DNA from: Achromobacter spanius
GTDB lineage: Bacteria > Pseudomonadota > Gammaproteobacteria > Burkholderiales > Burkholderiaceae_B
Assembly (NCBI RefSeq): GCF_002812705.1
Contig: NZ_CP025030.1
Coordinates: forward strand, 5,270,001-5,334,000
Direction of reading: 5' to 3'
DNA: 64,000 nt
A program made the translations under genes and the position numbers. This document shows positions 16,785 through 26,400 of this stretch, piece by piece. How positions within the stretch are numbered: the stretch's first letter is position 1; each line of letters begins with the position of its first letter. A model generated the notes under the pieces. It saw only the letters and a list, made by a program, of their open reading frames with translations, did not search any database and was not told the DNA's origin.

Positions 16785-19133
16785 ATGAACGCAGTGATCC
16801 TCACGCTCATCGTTATCGTGGCGCTTGCCGCCATTGTGCTGACCATGCGGCCACTGCGCCGGGCGCTGCTGTCCGCGCCCATCTTCAACCTGTACCGCAA
16901 GGTGCTGCCGCAGATGTCCGACACCGAGCGCGACGCGCTGGAGGCCGGCACGGTGTGGTGGGAAGGCGAGCTGTTTCGCGGCCGCCCTGACTGGAGCCGC
17001 CTGCTGGCCTATCCGCGCCCGCGCCTGACCGACGAAGAGCAGCACTTTCTGGATAACCAGGCCGAAACCGCCTGCCGCATGGTCAACGACTGGAGCGTCA
17101 CGCAGGAACGCCACGACCTGCCGCCCGAGGTCTGGACCTATCTGAAGACCCAGGGCTTTCTGGGCATGATCATCCCCAAGGAATATGGTGGCCTGGCGTT
17201 CTCGGCTTACGCGCATTCCGAAATCGTGACCAAGCTGTCGACGCGCTCGTCCGCGCTGGCGGTGTCGGTCATGGTGCCCAACTCGCTGGGCCCGGCCGAG
17301 CTGCTGCTGCACTACGGCACCGATGAACAAAAGAACCACTATCTGCCACGCCTGGCGCGCGGCGAAGACGTGCCCGCCTTTGCGCTGACCAGCCCGTGGG
17401 CGGGTTCGGATGCCGCCGCCATTCCCGACAGCGGCATTGTCTGCAAGGGCGAATGGCAGGGCCGCGAAGTGATCGGCATGCGCGTCACCTGGGACAAGCG
17501 CTACATCACGCTGGCCCCGGTCTGCACGCTGCTGGGCCTGGCGTTCCGGCTGTACGACCCCGACGGCCTGTTGGGCGGCAAGAAGGACCTGGGCATCACT
17601 TGCGCGCTGGTGCCGCACGACCATCCCGGCGTGGACACCGGCCGCCGCCACTTCCCGCTGAACGCCATGTTCATGAACGGCCCCACGCGCGGCACGGACG
17701 TCTTCATGCCGCTGGACTTCATCATCGGCGGCCCCGCCATGGCCGGCCAGGGCTGGCGCATGCTGATGGAATGCCTGGCCGCTGGCCGTTCGATTTCGCT
17801 GCCCTCTTCCAACACCGGCATGTCCAAGCTGACGGCGCGGGCCGTGGGCGGGTATGCGCGCGTGCGCAGCCAGTTCCGCATGCCCGTCGGCAAGTTCGAG
17901 GGCGTGGAAGAAGCGCTGGCCCGCATCGGCGGCCACACCTACATGATGGACGCCGCGCGCAGCATGACGGCGGGCGCGGTGGACCTGGGCGAAAAGCCCT
18001 CGGTCGTGTCGGCCATCGTCAAATACCACGTGACCGAACGCGCGCGCCAGGTCGTCAACGACGGCATGGACGTGATTGGCGGCAAGGGCATCTGCCTGGG
18101 TCCCAACAACTTCCTGGGCCGGGCGTACCAGCAGATTCCCATCGGCATCACCGTCGAAGGCGCCAACATCCTGACGCGCAGCCTGATCATCTTCGGGCAG
18201 GGCGCCATCCGTTGCCATCCCTATGTACTGGCTGAAATGCAGGCCGCGCAATCGTCGGACGCCAAGCAAGGCCTGACCGACTTCGATGCCGCCTTCTGGG
18301 GCCACGTGGGCTTTGTGGCCAAGAACAAGCTGCGCACCCTGGGCACCGCCTTGACCGGCGCGCGCTGGGTCAAGGTGAACGCCGACGTGGCGCCCGACAT
18401 GAAGCGCTATTACCAGTTGCTCAGCCGCTATTCGGCCGCCTTCGCGCTGCTGGCCGATACGTCGATGCTGGTACTGGGCGGCAGCCTGAAACGCCGCGAA
18501 CGCTTGTCGGCCCGCTTGGGCGACGTGCTCTCGCAGATGTATCTGATCAGCGCCACGCTCAAGCGTTTCGAGGATGAAGGCCGCCAGGCCGCCGATGCGC
18601 CGCTTGCGCATTGGTCGATCCAGGACGCGCTGTTCAAATTGCAGGAAGCCTTCGACGGCGTGCTGGACAACTTCCCCAACCGCTTTGTGGCCTGGAGCAT
18701 GGCGCGCCTGATCTTCCCCTGGGGCCGCACGCAGACGCAGCCCTCGGACATCCTGGGCCAGGACGTGGCGCGGCTGTTGATCAACCCCGGCGCCACGCGC
18801 GACCGCCTGACCTCGGGCTGCCACCTGCCCGCCACCGCCGACGAGCCCGTGGGCGCAATCGAACAAGCGCTGGCCGCCACGCTGGAAGCCGAGCCCATCG
18901 ACGCCAAGATCCGCGAACTGGAAAAGCGCGGCACGCTGGAAGGCAACCCGCAAGCCAACGTGCGCGACATTGCCGATGCCGCCTACGCGGCCGGCGGCAT
19001 CACGGCGGAAGAATATGCCGTGGTGAAACGCCGCAATGCCTTGCGCGATACCGTGGTGAAAGTGGATGATTTCCCCTTTGATCTTGGCGCGTCGCAGGCC
19101 AGCCGGCCCGACGCCGAACGCAAGGTCGCTTGA
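16785..19133 (+). CDS. fadE: acyl-CoA dehydrogenase FadE
   Basis: A 782-residue acyl-CoA dehydrogenase of the long FadE type, which performs the first oxidation step of beta-oxidation. It has an N-terminal hydrophobic helix (about 4-24), then the three-part FAD-binding dehydrogenase core (A-L-T-S-P-W-A-G-S-D-A near 203-213, V-I-G-G-K-G-I near 429), and a C-terminal domain of the DUF1974 type from about 480 on. E. coli FadE has 814 residues. ACGGAGAC lies before the ATG. It heads the fad operon behind psrA and is probably membrane-associated. Confidence 0.94.
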   Translation: MNAVILTLIVIVALAAIVLTMRPLRRALLSAPIFNLYRKVLPQMSDTERDALEAGTVWWEGELFRGRPDWSRLLAYPRPRLTDEEQHFLDNQAETACRMVNDWSVTQERHDLPPEVWTYLKTQGFLGMIIPKEYGGLAFSAYAHSEIVTKLSTRSSALAVSVMVPNSLGPAELLLHYGTDEQKNHYLPRLARGEDVPAFALTSPWAGSDAAAIPDSGIVCKGEWQGREVIGMRVTWDKRYITLAPVCTLLGLAFRLYDPDGLLGGKKDLGITCALVPHDHPGVDTGRRHFPLNAMFMNGPTRGTDVFMPLDFIIGGPAMAGQGWRMLMECLAAGRSISLPSSNTGMSKLTARAVGGYARVRSQFRMPVGKFEGVEEALARIGGHTYMMDAARSMTAGAVDLGEKPSVVSAIVKYHVTERARQVVNDGMDVIGGKGICLGPNNFLGRAYQQIPIGITVEGANILTRSLIIFGQGAIRCHPYVLAEMQAAQSSDAKQGLTDFDAAFWGHVGFVAKNKLRTLGTALTGARWVKVNADVAPDMKRYYQLLSRYSAAFALLADTSMLVLGGSLKRRERLSARLGDVLSQMYLISATLKRFEDEGRQAADAPLAHWSIQDALFKLQEAFDGVLDNFPNRFVAWSMARLIFPWGRTQTQPSDILGQDVARLLINPGATRDRLTSGCHLPATADEPVGAIEQALAATLEAEPIDAKIRELEKRGTLEGNPQANVRDIADAAYAAGGITAEEYAVVKRRNALRDTVVKVDDFPFDLGASQASRPDAERKVA

Positions 19134-19145
19134 CGGAGGGCCCCG

Positions 19146-20441
19146 ATGGCATTCAAACCGGTTTATGTCGTGGATGGCGCCCGTACGCCCTTCCTCAAAG
19201 CCCGCACCGGACCCGGCCCATTTTCGGCGGGCGATCTGGCGGTGCAGGCCGGCCGCGCCCTGTTGCTGCGCCAGCCCTATGCGCCCACCGATCTGGACGA
19301 AGTCATCGTGGGCTGCGCCGCGCCCTCGCCCGATGAAGTCAACATCGGCCGCGTGATTGCACTGCGCCTGGGCTGCGGCAACCAGGTGCCCGGCTGGACG
19401 GTGATGCGCAATTGCGCGTCCGGCATGCAGGCGCTGGATTCCGGCATTGCCAACATCCAGTCCGGCCGTTCGCAGTTGGTGCTGGCTGGCGGCACGGACG
19501 CGCTGTCGCGCGCGCCGCTGTTGTTCTCGGACGAGATGGTGCGCTGGCTGTCCGGATGGTACGCGGCACGCGGCGTGGGCGCCAAACTGGCGGCGTTGCG
19601 CGGGTTCAAACTGAAAAACCTGGCGCCGGTCATCGGCCTGCTCAAGGGCCTGACGGACCCGGTGGTGGGCCTGTCGATGGGCCAGACCGCCGAGAACGTC
19701 GCTACCCGTTTCGGCATCGACCGCGCCGCCATGGACGCGTACGCGGCGGGCAGCCACCAGCGCGTGCTGGCCGCGCGCGCGGCGGGCGCGCTGGGTGAAA
19801 TCACACCGCTGATCGATAACCAGGGCAAGCTGTACCCCGACGATGACGGCGTGCGCGAAGACTCCACGCCCGACAAGCTGGCCAAGCTCAGGCCCGTGTT
19901 CGACAAGCCCTGGGGCAACATCACGGCGGGCAACAGCTCGCAGGTGACCGACGGCGCGGCCATGCTGGTGCTGGCTTCCGAAGACGCCGTCGCCAAATGG
20001 AACCTGCGCCCCATCGGCCGCATTGTCGACAGCCAGTGGGCCGGCCTGGACCCCGCGCAAATGGGGCTGGGCCCCGTGCATGCCGCCACCCCCATCCTGC
20101 AACGCCACGGCCTGGGCTTGAACGACCTGGACTTGTGGGAAATCAACGAAGCCTTCGCGGCGCAGGTGCTGGGCTGCCTGGCGGCCTGGCGCGACGAAGC
20201 CTATTGCCAGGAACATTTCGGAACGCCGGCATGGGGCTCGCTGGACCCCGCCAAGCTCAACGTCGATGGCGGCGCCATCGCCATCGGGCACCCGGTAGGC
20301 GCGTCCGGCGCGCGCATTGTGCTGCACCTGCTTGACGCGCTCAAGCGCCGTGGCGCCAAGCGCGGCATGGCGGCCATCTGCATCGGCGGCGGCCAAGGCG
20401 GCGCCATGCTGGTTGAAACTCTGGACGAGGACCGCCCATGA
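19146..20441 (+). CDS. acetyl-CoA C-acyltransferase (thiolase), FadI-like
   Basis: A 431-residue thiolase that releases acetyl-CoA in the last step of beta-oxidation. The acylated nucleophile is C90 in R-N-C-A-S-G-M-Q. The N-E-A-F-A motif, the G-H-P-V-G-A-S-G His loop and a C-terminal C-I-G-G-G-Q-G-G segment complete the active site. Its stop overlaps the start of the hydratase/dehydrogenase gene by 4 bases, matching the FadI-FadJ type pairing of two subunits of one complex. Start at 19146 follows GGAGGG. Confidence 0.9.
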   Translation: MAFKPVYVVDGARTPFLKARTGPGPFSAGDLAVQAGRALLLRQPYAPTDLDEVIVGCAAPSPDEVNIGRVIALRLGCGNQVPGWTVMRNCASGMQALDSGIANIQSGRSQLVLAGGTDALSRAPLLFSDEMVRWLSGWYAARGVGAKLAALRGFKLKNLAPVIGLLKGLTDPVVGLSMGQTAENVATRFGIDRAAMDAYAAGSHQRVLAARAAGALGEITPLIDNQGKLYPDDDGVREDSTPDKLAKLRPVFDKPWGNITAGNSSQVTDGAAMLVLASEDAVAKWNLRPIGRIVDSQWAGLDPAQMGLGPVHAATPILQRHGLGLNDLDLWEINEAFAAQVLGCLAAWRDEAYCQEHFGTPAWGSLDPAKLNVDGGAIAIGHPVGASGARIVLHLLDALKRRGAKRGMAAICIGGGQGGAMLVETLDEDRP

Positions 20442-22531
20442 CGACCATCGACTCGCTTTCGCACTGGCGCCTGGAGCGCGACACCGACGGCCTGGCATGG
20501 CTGACGTTCGACCGTGCCGGCAGCGCCGTGAACGCGCTGTCGGCCGACACCATGGTCGAGCTGGCCGTGGTGCTGGACGCGCTGGACGCCGCCCCGCCCA
20601 AGGGGCTGATCATCCAGTCCGGCAAGGCCACGGGCTTTATCGTGGGCGCCGACGTCAACGAATTCGCCAACCTGGACACCCCGGAACAAGCGCGCGCGCT
20701 GGTGGCCCGTGGCTGGAACCTGTTCAACCGCCTGGCCGCCGTGCGCTATCCCACGCTGGCCCTGATCCAGGGCCATTGCCTGGGCGGCGGCCTGGAGCTG
20801 GCGCTGGCTTGCCGCTACCGGCTGGTGGCCGACCAGCCCGGCACATCGCTGGCGCTGCCGGAAGTCATGTTGGGCATCTTTCCCGGCTGGGGCGGCATGC
20901 TGCGCCTGCCGCAAGTCATCGGCGCGCCCGCCGCGCTGGACATGATGCTGACCGGCCGGGGCGCGGATGCCCGGCGCGCGGCCGCATTGGGTCTGGCCGA
21001 CGCGCGCGTGCCCACGCGCTTGCTGCACGCCGCCGCCCGCCAGACCGTGCTGTCGAAGAAGCCGCCGCGCCGCGCGCGAGGGTTGGGCGGCCTGGCCAAC
21101 CGCTGGCCGTTCAAAGCCATCGTCGCCAACCGCGCGCGCAAGCAGATCGCCGACAAGGACCCGCTGGGGCACTACCCCGCCGCGCCCGCCATCGTCACGC
21201 TATGGGAAAAGCATGGCGGCAACGCCTTGCAGGCTCCTGAGCTGATCGACGGCATCATCTCGTCGGACACCGCGCGCAACCTGCTGCGTGTGTTCCGCTT
21301 GCAGGAACGGCTGAAGGCCAACGGCAAGCAGCCTGGCGTCGCGCCCGCGCGCCATGTGCATGTGGTGGGCGCGGGCACGATGGGCGGCGACATCGCGGCG
21401 TGGTGCGCGCTCAAGGGCATGACGGTGACCCTGCAAGACCAGGACATGGCTCGCATCGCGCCCGCCATCAAACGCGCCGCCGCGCTGTATGCGCGCCGCT
21501 TGAAAGATTCCCGTCTGGCGCGCGCCGCGCTGGACCGCCTGATTCCCGACCCCGCGGGCGGTGGCGTGCCGCGCGCCGACATCATCATCGAAGCCATCAG
21601 CGAACAAGCCGACGCCAAGCGCGCGCTGTATGCGTCGCTGGAACCCCGCATGAAGGCCGACGCGCTGCTGGCCACGAACACGTCCAGCCTGTCGCTGGAA
21701 ACCTTGCGCGCCGGGCTGGCGCGGCCCGAACGACTGGTGGGCATCCACTTCTTCAACCCCGTGGCCAAGATGCCGCTGGTGGAAGTGGTGCATGCCGACG
21801 GCGACGTGGGTGACATCGGTGACACCGGGAGCAACACAGGAAGTAACTCCGGACGCAACATGAGCGACGCCACCGCGCGCGCTTGCGCCTTCGTGGGCCA
21901 GATCGACAAGCTGGCGCTTCCCGTCAAGAGCGCGCCGGGATTCCTCGTGAACGCCGTGCTCGCACCCTATATGCTGCAAGCCATGCGCAGTGTGGACGAA
22001 GGCCTGGCGCCGGAAACCGTCGACGCCGCCATGGTGGCGTTCGGCATGCCGATGGGGCCGCTGGAACTGGCCGACACCGTGGGCCTGGACATCGCGCGCG
22101 CGGCGGGCGAAGCCCTGGCGGATGGCGCCGAACCGCCCCGCTGCCTGGCCGACCGGCTGGCGCGCGGCGACCTCGGCAAGAAAACCGGCAAGGGCTTCTA
22201 CACCTGGCGCGACGGCAAGCCGGTTAAAGCGGCAAAGGACAACGCGGCAAAGGACAACGCGGCAAAGGACAAAGCGGCCCAGGCCAACGCAGCCAAGGGC
22301 ACGGCCAACGCCGACTCTGCCGCTGCCGCCCCCGACGGCCTGGCGCAACGCCTGATTCAACCCCTGGTGGACGCTACCCGGCAGCGTGTTGAAGACGGCG
22401 TGGTCGCCGATGCCGACCTGGCCGACGCCGGCGTGATTTTTGGAACGGGGTTCGCGCCTTTCACGGGCGGACCCCTGCATTACCAGGGCAGCAATGCCTG
22501 GCACCGCAGCAGAACGGCTCACGCCGATTAG
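20438..22531 (+). CDS. bifunctional enoyl-CoA hydratase / 3-hydroxyacyl-CoA dehydrogenase, FadJ/FadB-like
   Basis: A 697-residue multifunctional beta-oxidation enzyme. Residues about 10-190 are a crotonase domain (G-A-D-V-N-E-F, G-H-C-L-G-G-G-L-E). A NAD-binding 3-hydroxyacyl-CoA dehydrogenase domain starts near 305 (V-V-G-A-G-T-M-G-G-D), and the C-terminal dehydrogenase domains follow. There are two odd low-complexity insertions: a Gly/Asp/Asn/Ser-rich loop near 450-470 and an Ala-Lys-Asp-Asn repeat near 598-625, coded by exact 15-base tandem repeats. It pairs with the upstream thiolase through a 4-base overlap. Confidence 0.92.
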   Translation: MTTIDSLSHWRLERDTDGLAWLTFDRAGSAVNALSADTMVELAVVLDALDAAPPKGLIIQSGKATGFIVGADVNEFANLDTPEQARALVARGWNLFNRLAAVRYPTLALIQGHCLGGGLELALACRYRLVADQPGTSLALPEVMLGIFPGWGGMLRLPQVIGAPAALDMMLTGRGADARRAAALGLADARVPTRLLHAAARQTVLSKKPPRRARGLGGLANRWPFKAIVANRARKQIADKDPLGHYPAAPAIVTLWEKHGGNALQAPELIDGIISSDTARNLLRVFRLQERLKANGKQPGVAPARHVHVVGAGTMGGDIAAWCALKGMTVTLQDQDMARIAPAIKRAAALYARRLKDSRLARAALDRLIPDPAGGGVPRADIIIEAISEQADAKRALYASLEPRMKADALLATNTSSLSLETLRAGLARPERLVGIHFFNPVAKMPLVEVVHADGDVGDIGDTGSNTGSNSGRNMSDATARACAFVGQIDKLALPVKSAPGFLVNAVLAPYMLQAMRSVDEGLAPETVDAAMVAFGMPMGPLELADTVGLDIARAAGEALADGAEPPRCLADRLARGDLGKKTGKGFYTWRDGKPVKAAKDNAAKDNAAKDKAAQANAAKGTANADSAAAAPDGLAQRLIQPLVDATRQRVEDGVVADADLADAGVIFGTGFAPFTGGPLHYQGSNAWHRSRTAHAD
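22229..22273 (+). repeat. 15-bp tandem repeat inside the FadJ-like gene
   Basis: Three copies of GCGGCAAAGGACAAC (the third ends AAA) encode A-A-K-D-N units, followed by a degenerate fourth. Since 15 is a multiple of three, copy number changes keep the frame. Confidence 0.9.
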
Positions 22532-22595
22532 ACCGGCCCCACAAACAGACCGGCAGTGCAATAGAGGCATACATCCAACTCGAGGAGGCAGTACC

Positions 22596-23918
22596 ATGCG
22601 CAGACGTTCATTGTCCCTGAGCACCTTGTCGGCCATCGTGGTCGGCTTGGGCGCGTCCGCAACGTCCTACGCCGCCGGCTTTCAGCTCTTAGAGCAGAAC
22701 GCCAGTGGCCTGGGCAACGCCTACGCAGGCTCGGCGGCAAATCCGGAAAACGCCAGCATCATCTACTACAACCCGGCGGGCATGACGTATCTGCCGGGCG
22801 TCAACTTTTCGGGTGGGGTCAACCTGATCAAGCCGTCGTTCAAGTTCAAGGACAACGGCGACAGCCGCAACCCCAGCGTTCCCGGCATTCCGGGCTCGGG
22901 CCTGAACGGCTCGGTGCCCACCGGCGGCAACGGCGGCGACGCCGGCAACCTCGGCGTGGTACCCAACCTGTATGCCTCGTGGCAGTTGAATGAACAGTGG
23001 TACATCGGCCTGGGCATCGGCGCCCCCTTCGGCCTGATGACCGAATACGACGACGACTGGGTGGGCCAGTACCACTCCAACAAGTTCGAGATCAAGACCA
23101 TCAACGTGAACCCGTCGATTGCCTACAAGGTGAACGAGCAGTTCTCGATGGGCTTCGGCGTGAACTGGCAGCACATCGACGCCAACTACAAGAAAAAGAC
23201 GGTGGTGCCGATTGCCGGCCTGCCGGTCGCCACCAACGGCGACGCCGACCTGAACCTGAAGGGCGACGCCTGGGGCTGGAACGTCGGCTTCATGCTGCAA
23301 CCCACGGAAGACACCCGCATCGGCCTGTCGTACCGTTCAAAGATCAAGCACACCGCCAAGGGCGATACCGACATCAGCAACATCGGCCCCACCGGGCAAT
23401 CGGTGTCGTTTGACGCCAAGGCCTCGGTCGACCTGCCCGATACGCTGATCCTTAGCGCCGCGCACCAGTTGAACGAACGCTGGGAACTGCTGGGCGACGT
23501 GTCGTGGACGGGTTGGAGCAGCATTCCCGAGCTGAAGATCCGCAACTCCGGCCCGGGCGCGCGCGACGATGAACTGCCCCTGAACTTCCGCGACACCTGG
23601 CGCATTGCCGTGGGCGCGAACTACAAGTTCGCCCCCACCTGGAAGTGGAAGTTCGGCTTGGCCTATGACCAGTCGCCGGTCCACAACGAGGCCGACCGCC
23701 CGACGTCCCTGCCCGACAACAACCGTTATTGGTTCTCGACCGGCGTGCAGTGGGAAGCCACCAAGAGCACCACGCTGGACCTGGGTTACACCTATCTGTA
23801 CCTGCGCGACACGGACATCGACACCACGTCCGGCAGTGCAGCGACCAAGGGCCGCGTGGCGGGCACCTATAACAGCAACGCCCACATCGTGGGCCTGCAA
23901 CTGACGTCCCGCTTCTAG
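22596..23918 (+). CDS. fadL: long-chain fatty acid outer-membrane transporter FadL
   Basis: A 440-residue outer-membrane beta barrel of the FadL/OmpP1/TodX family. A signal peptide of about 27 residues ends at S-Y-A, and the mature protein starts A-G-F-Q-L-L-E-Q-N-A-S-G, as in FadL, where this segment forms the hatch. The body is a run of aromatic-bounded beta strands and the last residue is Phe, typical of barrel insertion. GAGGAGG lies 7 bases before the ATG; earlier in-frame codons would remove the signal peptide from the N-terminus. It imports exogenous fatty acids for the enzymes around it. A terminator follows. Confidence 0.93.
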   Translation: MRRRSLSLSTLSAIVVGLGASATSYAAGFQLLEQNASGLGNAYAGSAANPENASIIYYNPAGMTYLPGVNFSGGVNLIKPSFKFKDNGDSRNPSVPGIPGSGLNGSVPTGGNGGDAGNLGVVPNLYASWQLNEQWYIGLGIGAPFGLMTEYDDDWVGQYHSNKFEIKTINVNPSIAYKVNEQFSMGFGVNWQHIDANYKKKTVVPIAGLPVATNGDADLNLKGDAWGWNVGFMLQPTEDTRIGLSYRSKIKHTAKGDTDISNIGPTGQSVSFDAKASVDLPDTLILSAAHQLNERWELLGDVSWTGWSSIPELKIRNSGPGARDDELPLNFRDTWRIAVGANYKFAPTWKWKFGLAYDQSPVHNEADRPTSLPDNNRYWFSTGVQWEATKSTTLDLGYTYLYLRDTDIDTTSGSAATKGRVAGTYNSNAHIVGLQLTSRF

Positions 23919-23950
23919 GCACCAAGATCAGGCCCCGCATTCAGGCTTGC

Positions 23951-23985
23951 ACGGGCGGGCGGCCGCGCCGCCCCCCCCGTTTTTT
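23951..23985 (+). terminator. intrinsic terminator after fadL
   Basis: A very GC-rich hairpin (GGGCGGC / GCCGCCC around a CGC turn, extended by mismatched G and C runs) followed by six T. It overlaps the approach to the next gene's ribosome-binding site, so it may limit read-through. Confidence 0.65.
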
Positions 23986-23999
23986 GAAGGAGATTCCCC

Positions 24000-26390
24000 T
24001 TGAGCAAGTTCGTCGTCAAACACGTTGCCGTCCTGGGCGCCGGCGTCATGGGCGCGCAGATTGCCGCCCACCTGGCCAACGCCGGCGTGCCCGTCACGCT
24101 GTTCGACCTGGCCGCGTCCGAAGGCGACCGCAACGGCATCGTCAACAAGGCGCTGGCCGGTCTGAAAAAGCTGGAACCCGCCCCGCTGGCCGGCGCGGCC
24201 CGCATCGCCCTGATTACCCCCGCGAACTACGACGACCACCTGGACGCGCTGCGCGGCTGCGACCTGATTATCGAAGCCATCGCCGAGCGCATGGACTGGA
24301 AGACGGCGCTGTACGAGCGTATTGCGCCGCATGTGTCGCCCGACGCCATCGTTGCGTCCAACACGTCCGGCCTGTCGATCGATGCGCTGGCCAACGCCCT
24401 GCCCGCAAGCCTGCGTGAGCGCTTCTGCGGCATCCACTTCTTCAATCCGCCGCGCTACATGCGCCTGGTGGAAATCATTGCCACGTCGCATACGCAGCCG
24501 GCCGTGCTGGACCAGTTGGAAACCTGGCTCACGTCCACGCTGGGCAAGGGCGTGATTCGCGCACTGGACACGCCCAACTTCGTGGCCAACCGCATCGGCG
24601 TGTTCTCCATCCTGGCCGCCATGCACCACACCGCGCGCCTGGGGTTGGGGTTTGACGAGGTCGACGCGCTGACCGGCCCGAAGATCGGCCGCCCCAAGAG
24701 CGCCACCTATCGCACGGCCGACGTGGTCGGCCTGGATACCTTGGCCCACGTGGTGGGCACCATGGAAAAGAACCTGCCCGACGACCCCTGGCACCGCTAC
24801 TTCGCGCTGCCTGCATGGTTGTCGGCCCTGATCCAGAAAGGCGCGCTGGGCCAGAAGACCGGCGCGGGCGTCTACCGCAAGCAAGGCCGCGACATCCTGG
24901 TGCTGGACCTGAAGGCGCAAGACTACGTGCCCAGCGCCGGCAAGCTGGCCGATGAGGTTGCCGCCCTGTTGAAGGAACGCAACCCCGCCAAGCGCTTTGC
25001 CGCGCTGCGCGCCAGCGAGCACCCACAGGCGCAGTTTCTGTGGAGCCTGTTCCGCGACATCTTCCACTACAGCGCCGTGCAGCTTGAGCACGTGGCCGAC
25101 AACGCGCGCGACCTGGACCTGGCCATGCGCTGGGGCTTTGGCTGGGCGCAAGGCCCGTTTGAAACCTGGCAGGCCGCCGGCTGGCAGGACATTGCCGCCG
25201 CCGTGGCCGAAGACATCGCCGCCGGCCGCGCCATGAGCAACGCGCCCTTGCCCGCCTGGGTCCAGGAATCTGGCCGCCAGGGCGTGCATGCGCCCGAAGG
25301 CTCGTATTCCGCGCGCTCCGGCACCTTGCATCCGCGTTCTGCCTTGCCGGTGTATAGCCGCCAGTTGTTCCCCGAGCGTGTCTTTGGCGAAGGCCCGGAT
25401 GACCGCGGCGTCACCGTGTGGGAAAACGAAGGCGTGCGCTTGTGGAACCTGCCGGAGGTGGATGCGGGCATCGCCATCCTGTCCGTCACGTCGAAGAACC
25501 ACACGTTGGGCGGCGAAGTGCTGGAAGGCGTGCTGCAAGCCGTGGCGCGCGCCGAACGTGATTTCGACGGCCTGGTCATCTGGCACGAACCGCCCTTTGC
25601 CGTGGGCGCCAACCTGCAGCAAGTGGTGCAGGCCTGCGCCGAGGGCCAGTTCGACATGCTGGAAGCCATGGTCGAAAAATTCCAGCGCGCGTCCCAGTCG
25701 TTCAAGTACGCGCAGATTCCCACCGTGGCCGCCGTGCAGGGCATGGCGCTGGGCGGGGGCTGCGAATTCCTGATGCACGCGTCGCACCGCGTGCTGGCAT
25801 TGGAAAGCTATATCGGCCTGGTCGAAGCTGGCGTCGGACTGATTCCCGCAGGCGGCGGCAGCAAGGAATTTGCCGGCCGCGCGGCTGCCTTGGCGGCCAA
25901 GACCGCGACGCCGGGGGAAGTCTTCCCCTACCTGCAACCCGTCTTCCAGACCATCGCCATGGCACAGGTGGCCAAGAGCGCGCTGGAAGCGATCGACGCG
26001 GGCTTCGCGCGCGAACACGACATCGTGCTGTTCCACCCAGACGAGCTGCTGTTTGTGGCCATCGGCCAGGCCCGCGCCGCCGCTCAGGCGGGCTACACGC
26101 CGCCGCCGCGACTGTCGAACATTCCGGTGGCGGGCCGCAACGGCATCGCCAACTTCGAGATGGTGCTGGTCAACATGCGCGAAGGCGGCATGATCAGCGC
26201 GCACGATTACCGCGTGGCGCGCAGCGCCGCCGTGGCCCTGTGCGGCGGCGAGATCGAAACCGGCACGAAGGTGGACGAAGAATGGCTGTTGGCGGTTGAG
26301 CGCCGCGAATTCGTCGCGCTCTTGCGCACGCCTGAAACCCAGGCCCGCATCCGCCACACGCTGGAAACCGGCAAGCCGTTGCGCAACTGA
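24000..26390 (+). CDS. 3-hydroxyacyl-CoA dehydrogenase / enoyl-CoA hydratase, FadN type
   Basis: A 796-residue fusion with the domain order reversed relative to FadJ. The NAD-binding dehydrogenase domain comes first (V-L-G-A-G-V-M-G at 12-19), its C-terminal domains follow (about 190-420), and the crotonase domain is last (about 480-700, with G-M-A-L-G-G-G-C-E-F). This is the FadN arrangement (B. subtilis FadN has about 790 residues). The start is a TTG at 24000 with GAAGGAGA about 7 bases upstream. It pairs with the FadA-like thiolase 10 bases downstream, giving the locus a second complete hydratase/dehydrogenase/thiolase set. Confidence 0.92.
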   Translation: MSKFVVKHVAVLGAGVMGAQIAAHLANAGVPVTLFDLAASEGDRNGIVNKALAGLKKLEPAPLAGAARIALITPANYDDHLDALRGCDLIIEAIAERMDWKTALYERIAPHVSPDAIVASNTSGLSIDALANALPASLRERFCGIHFFNPPRYMRLVEIIATSHTQPAVLDQLETWLTSTLGKGVIRALDTPNFVANRIGVFSILAAMHHTARLGLGFDEVDALTGPKIGRPKSATYRTADVVGLDTLAHVVGTMEKNLPDDPWHRYFALPAWLSALIQKGALGQKTGAGVYRKQGRDILVLDLKAQDYVPSAGKLADEVAALLKERNPAKRFAALRASEHPQAQFLWSLFRDIFHYSAVQLEHVADNARDLDLAMRWGFGWAQGPFETWQAAGWQDIAAAVAEDIAAGRAMSNAPLPAWVQESGRQGVHAPEGSYSARSGTLHPRSALPVYSRQLFPERVFGEGPDDRGVTVWENEGVRLWNLPEVDAGIAILSVTSKNHTLGGEVLEGVLQAVARAERDFDGLVIWHEPPFAVGANLQQVVQACAEGQFDMLEAMVEKFQRASQSFKYAQIPTVAAVQGMALGGGCEFLMHASHRVLALESYIGLVEAGVGLIPAGGGSKEFAGRAAALAAKTATPGEVFPYLQPVFQTIAMAQVAKSALEAIDAGFAREHDIVLFHPDELLFVAIGQARAAAQAGYTPPPRLSNIPVAGRNGIANFEMVLVNMREGGMISAHDYRVARSAAVALCGGEIETGTKVDEEWLLAVERREFVALLRTPETQARIRHTLETGKPLRN

Positions 26391-26400
26391 GGAAAGCATC

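Noticed and set aside
16587-20498. 1303-residue open frame on the minus strand
   Set aside because: It lies opposite psrA, fadE and a thiolase with clear motifs. The product is Ala/Arg/His/Gln-rich, the usual antisense artefact of GC-rich codon bias.
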